From positions 1 to 64,000 of the forward strand of contig NZ_JAJAUY010000011.1 of the NCBI RefSeq assembly GCF_020532625.1: a DNA stretch of 64,000 nt. The letters are read 5' to 3'. A program made the translations under genes and the position numbers. Source of the DNA: Streptomyces antimicrobicus (GTDB lineage: Bacteria; Actinomycetota; Actinomycetes; Streptomycetales; Streptomycetaceae). Below are positions 61,387 to 64,000 of this stretch, in pieces (position 1 is the first letter of the stretch; every line of letters starts with the position of its first letter). The notes under the pieces were generated by a model that had not been told where the DNA came from, ran no database searches, and saw only the letters and a list, made by a program, of their open reading frames with translations.

Positions 61387-63636
61387 ATGGAGCAGCTGCT
61401 TCCGCAGGACCCGCACCGCATCGGCCCGTACCGCCTCCTCGCCCGGCTCGGCAGCGGCGGCATGGGCCGGGTCTACCTCGCCCGCTCCGACCGCGGACGT
61501 ACCGTCGCCGTCAAGCTGGTCCACCGCGAGCTCGCGCTCCGCGAGGAGTTCCGGATCCGGTTCCGGCGGGAGGTCGCGGCGGCCCGCCGCATCGGCTCGG
61601 AATGGACCGCTCCGGTCCTCGACGCCGACACCGAGGCCGAGACCCCCTGGCTCGCCACCGGCTACATCGCCGGCCCCGCCCTGCGCCAGGTGGTGTCCCA
61701 CGACTTCGGGCCGCTGCCGAGCCGTTCGGTACGGATCCTGGCCGCTGGCCTCGCGTACGCCGTCCAGGACATCCACTCGGCCGGCCTGATCCACCGCGAC
61801 CTCAAGCCCTCCAACGTCCTGGTCACCCTCGACGGCCCCCGCGTCATCGACTTCGGCATCGCCCGCGCCCTCGCCCAGCCCGACCAGCCCCACCAGCCCC
61901 ACCTGCCCCATGAGTCCGACCACTCCGACCCGTCCGACCAGCTCGGCGGCGGCCTGACCCGCACCGGCCAACTCGTCGGCTCGCCCGGCTTCATGGCACC
62001 GGAGCAGATCCGCGGGGAGCGGGTGAGCCCGGCGTGCGACGTGTTCTGCCTGGGCACGGTGCTGGCGTACGCGGCCACCGGGAGGCTGCCGTTCGGCGAC
62101 GCGCAGGAGGCGGGCGGCCTGGCCGCGCTGCTGCTGCGCATCACGGGGGCGGAGCCCGTGCTGGACGGCGTACCGGGCGAACTGCGTGACCTCGTACGGG
62201 ACTGCCTGCACAAGAACCCTGCCGCACGGCCGACGCCCGCGCAGATCCTGGCCCGGGTGGGCGCGGGCGACACGGTGGCCGACGGCCGAGCGCTGGAACC
62301 ATGGCTTCCGTCCCCGCTGGTGGCCCAACTGGGCCGCCACGCGGTCCGCCTCCTGGACCACGAGGAGTCGATCCCTGCCGGACCGCCGGGCCCGGCGACC
62401 CCGGCCCGGTCGACCGCCGGGACGACGGGTGCCGCGACGACGGATGCCGGGACAACGGGTGCCGGGACAACGGGTGCCGGGACGACGGATGCAGGGACGA
62501 CGGATGCAGGGACGACGGGTGCCGGCCCGGGAAGCCGCGGCGCGAGCGCGGCAGCACCCACCGGCCGCGCCCCGGCGCCCACCCAATCCCCCGGCCCCGT
62601 GGCCCCTACGCCACCCAGCCCCGCCCCGGCGGCCCCGACCCACCCGACCTCCGACGCCACCCCACCGCAAGGATCCGGCCTCGCCCCGACCCCCTCGGCA
62701 CGACCCGGCTCCGCCACCACCCCACCGCAGGAGCCCGGCTCGGCCGCGAGCCGGTCGCCAGAGACCGGCTTCGCCCCGGACGCCCCACCCGGGCCCGGCC
62801 CGGGGGCGGCGCAGCCGACCGGACCGGGGCACAGGTCCGCCTCCGCGGACCAGGCGAGGCCGGGCGCCGAGCCCCCGCAGCCGACCCAGCCCGGCTTCGG
62901 GCCGGAGGAGCCGACCCGGGTGGCCGGGCTGCCGGTGTACGGGCCGGTGCCCGTGAACCCCGGTCGTCCGACGTACCCGCCCCACCCCACCTACCTCGGG
63001 CTCCCACCCGTCGAGGAGCCGCCCCGGCCGCACCGCCCCCGCGCCGCCTCGACGGCGTTCCTGCTCGCAGTGGCCGCCGTCGTGGCGGTCGCCGCAGGCG
63101 GCACGGTGTACGCCGTCGTGCGCGGCGGCCACCCCGGCGAACCGGCCCCCGGCCAGCGCACCCGTACCGCCCCGGCGCCCTCGCCGACGGCCGGCGGCAC
63201 CGGCGCCACGGGCTCAGCCCCCTCGTCGCCCGGCTCCCGCTCCAGCGCCGACTCGGGCTCCGGATCCGACTCCGGTTCCGGAACCGGCACGGGCTCCAGC
63301 TCGCCAGGCGGCGCCGACAGCCTCCCCCCGGCGTACGCCGGCACCTGGCGCACCACCGCCACCACGCAGACCTGGCACCTCACCCTCACCCCCGGCTCCG
63401 TCGGCGACCCGGTGATGAGGCTCTCGGTCCAGGACCCGTCGTACTCCTGCACCTGGACGGCCACGCTCCAGCACGGCGGCGACACCGTCGAACTGAGCGC
63501 GTCCACCCTGCAATCCGGCGGCCCCCCGCACTGCCAACCGGGCCCGTGGAGCCGCCTGCGGCTCCTCCCCGACGGCTCCCTCCAACGCCAGCTCATGGAG
63601 GGCGACCGCCCACCACTCACGTACCAACGCGGTTGA
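61387..63636 (+). CDS. Membrane Ser/Thr protein kinase (PknB-like)
   Basis: This 749-residue kinase has its catalytic domain in residues 14-275: glycine loop LGSGGMGRV, Lys43 in VAVKLV, Asp138 in HRDLKPSN and the DFG in VIDFGIA. A long Pro/Thr/Ala linker (about 320-550), with a 15-bp tandem repeat, precedes one membrane helix at about 553-575 (AFLLAVAAVVAVAAGGTVYA). A Ser/Gly-rich stretch and a beta-rich exported domain with two Cys (YSCTW, HCQPG) follow. It would sense an outside signal. ATG 61387 is chosen. Confidence 0.93.
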   Translation: MEQLLPQDPHRIGPYRLLARLGSGGMGRVYLARSDRGRTVAVKLVHRELALREEFRIRFRREVAAARRIGSEWTAPVLDADTEAETPWLATGYIAGPALRQVVSHDFGPLPSRSVRILAAGLAYAVQDIHSAGLIHRDLKPSNVLVTLDGPRVIDFGIARALAQPDQPHQPHLPHESDHSDPSDQLGGGLTRTGQLVGSPGFMAPEQIRGERVSPACDVFCLGTVLAYAATGRLPFGDAQEAGGLAALLLRITGAEPVLDGVPGELRDLVRDCLHKNPAARPTPAQILARVGAGDTVADGRALEPWLPSPLVAQLGRHAVRLLDHEESIPAGPPGPATPARSTAGTTGAATTDAGTTGAGTTGAGTTDAGTTDAGTTGAGPGSRGASAAAPTGRAPAPTQSPGPVAPTPPSPAPAAPTHPTSDATPPQGSGLAPTPSARPGSATTPPQEPGSAASRSPETGFAPDAPPGPGPGAAQPTGPGHRSASADQARPGAEPPQPTQPGFGPEEPTRVAGLPVYGPVPVNPGRPTYPPHPTYLGLPPVEEPPRPHRPRAASTAFLLAVAAVVAVAAGGTVYAVVRGGHPGEPAPGQRTRTAPAPSPTAGGTGATGSAPSSPGSRSSADSGSGSDSGSGTGTGSSSPGGADSLPPAYAGTWRTTATTQTWHLTLTPGSVGDPVMRLSVQDPSYSCTWTATLQHGGDTVELSASTLQSGGPPHCQPGPWSRLRLLPDGSLQRQLMEGDRPPLTYQRG
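62421..62525 (+). repeat. 15-bp tandem repeat inside the kinase linker
   Basis: Seven in-frame copies of GACGACGGATGCCGG-type units encode the TTGAG/TTDAG peptide repeat. Confidence 0.9.
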
Positions 63637-63761
63637 GCACACGGTCGGGCACGCGGTTGAGCGCGGGGTCGAGGACGGGGTCGAGGACCAATTGTGTCGA
63701 GGTCAATAAGCCTGCTGGCACGCCCTGTTGTGCCAGCCCGACGCACCGCAGACTGCCCCCC

Positions 63762-64000
63762 ATGGAGCCGTTGAAGGTGGTGACAGAACTATGGAATCGC
63801 ATCGGCGCGCACGACTGGCCCGCAGTCGGCACCCTGATAGCGGAGGACGCCGTCATCGAGTGGCCGGTCAGCGCTGAACGGATCGTCGGCCGCGCCAACT
63901 TCCTCGCCGTCCTGAGCGACATGGGCCAGTCCACGTACGCCGACGACACCCGGGTCCGGCTGCTCCGCGCCCTCGCCGACGGCGACCGGGTCGTCACGGA
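63762..64000 (+). CDS. SnoaL-like/NTF2-fold protein (partial)
   Basis: The first 79 residues are in the window; the gene runs off the right edge. MEPLKVVTELWNRIGAHDWP, then LIAEDAVIEWPVSAERIVGR and a following VRLLRALADGDRVVTE, is the opening of a SnoaL-like/nuclear-transport-factor-2 fold protein. Such proteins are small hydrolases, isomerases or binding proteins. The 125-base gap before it holds three near-copies of GGGGTCGAGGAC and GCACGCGGTTGAG. The start is ATG 63762. Confidence 0.75.
   Translation, partial: MEPLKVVTELWNRIGAHDWPAVGTLIAEDAVIEWPVSAERIVGRANFLAVLSDMGQSTYADDTRVRLLRALADGDRVVT

Noticed and set aside
61195..63132. 645-codon minus-strand open frame opposite the kinase
   Set aside because: Product is low-complexity Gly/Arg/Pro; the plus-strand kinase has all catalytic motifs.

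Overview
The window is Streptomyces chromosome, or that of a very close relative. GC content is very high, third codon positions are almost all G or C, GTG and TTG starts are common, and genes are often joined by 4-base ATGA or GTGA overlaps. The gene order ssd - HAD - acsA - nhaA - nth - crp - ArsA pair - wblA - penicillin-binding protein - sigma factor - asd - lysC - recR - ybaB matches, from memory, the S. coelicolor core around SCO3557-SCO3620. It carries ordinary chromosomal genes, with one clearly accessory module at 30.6-35.2 kb.

Layout. 0-2.5 kb: a Tad pilus/septum-site operon on the minus strand. 2.5-12.4 kb: an HAD phosphatase, an intergenic region that may hold a 6S-like RNA, a degenerate Fic-like protein, a ParA/CooC-like ATPase, a lipoprotein polysaccharide deacetylase, a SulP transporter fused to a beta-carbonic anhydrase, and acetyl-CoA synthetase. 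12.5-26.3 kb: NhaA, a holin-X protein, an epoxide-hydrolase-like enzyme, a MarP protease, two Nudix hydrolases, endonuclease III, Crp, a metallo-beta-lactamase, a RidA protein, paired ArsA-type ATPases and WblA. 26.6-30.7 kb: a bifunctional penicillin-binding protein, a YqeY protein, a metallophosphoesterase and tRNA-Pro(CGG).

30.9-35.1 kb is the most notable part. It is a five- to six-gene cluster of two WXG100 (Esx-like) proteins, a 589-residue polymorphic toxin ending in a CdiA-CT RNase A-like domain, a likely immunity protein, a detached copy of the same toxin-domain type, and a CdiI-like immunity protein. It sits directly behind the tRNA and looks like a type VII-secreted interbacterial toxin locus with an accumulated orphan toxin/immunity cassette.

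35.2-45.7 kb: a membrane protein behind an iron box, a kdpFABC operon led by an extra 27-residue membrane ORF and without kdpDE, an HD-domain protein, a cytosine-deaminase-like amidohydrolase, an S9 peptidase and SURF1. 45.7-52 kb: a SigE-family sigma factor translationally coupled to a membrane-anchored protein, a divergent Asd with altered active-site residues coupled to aspartokinase (which carries an internal beta-subunit start), a DUF5063 protein, RecR and YbaB. 52-64 kb: a SLATT-domain protein, a GT2/GT-C glycosyltransferase fusion, a GntR regulator and class III aminotransferase, a DJ-1/MarR pair with tandem operators, a 0.9 kb low-complexity desert, a membrane Ser/Thr kinase and the start of a SnoaL-like protein.

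Short tandem repeats are unusually common here, inside linkers and across the 3' ends of genes.
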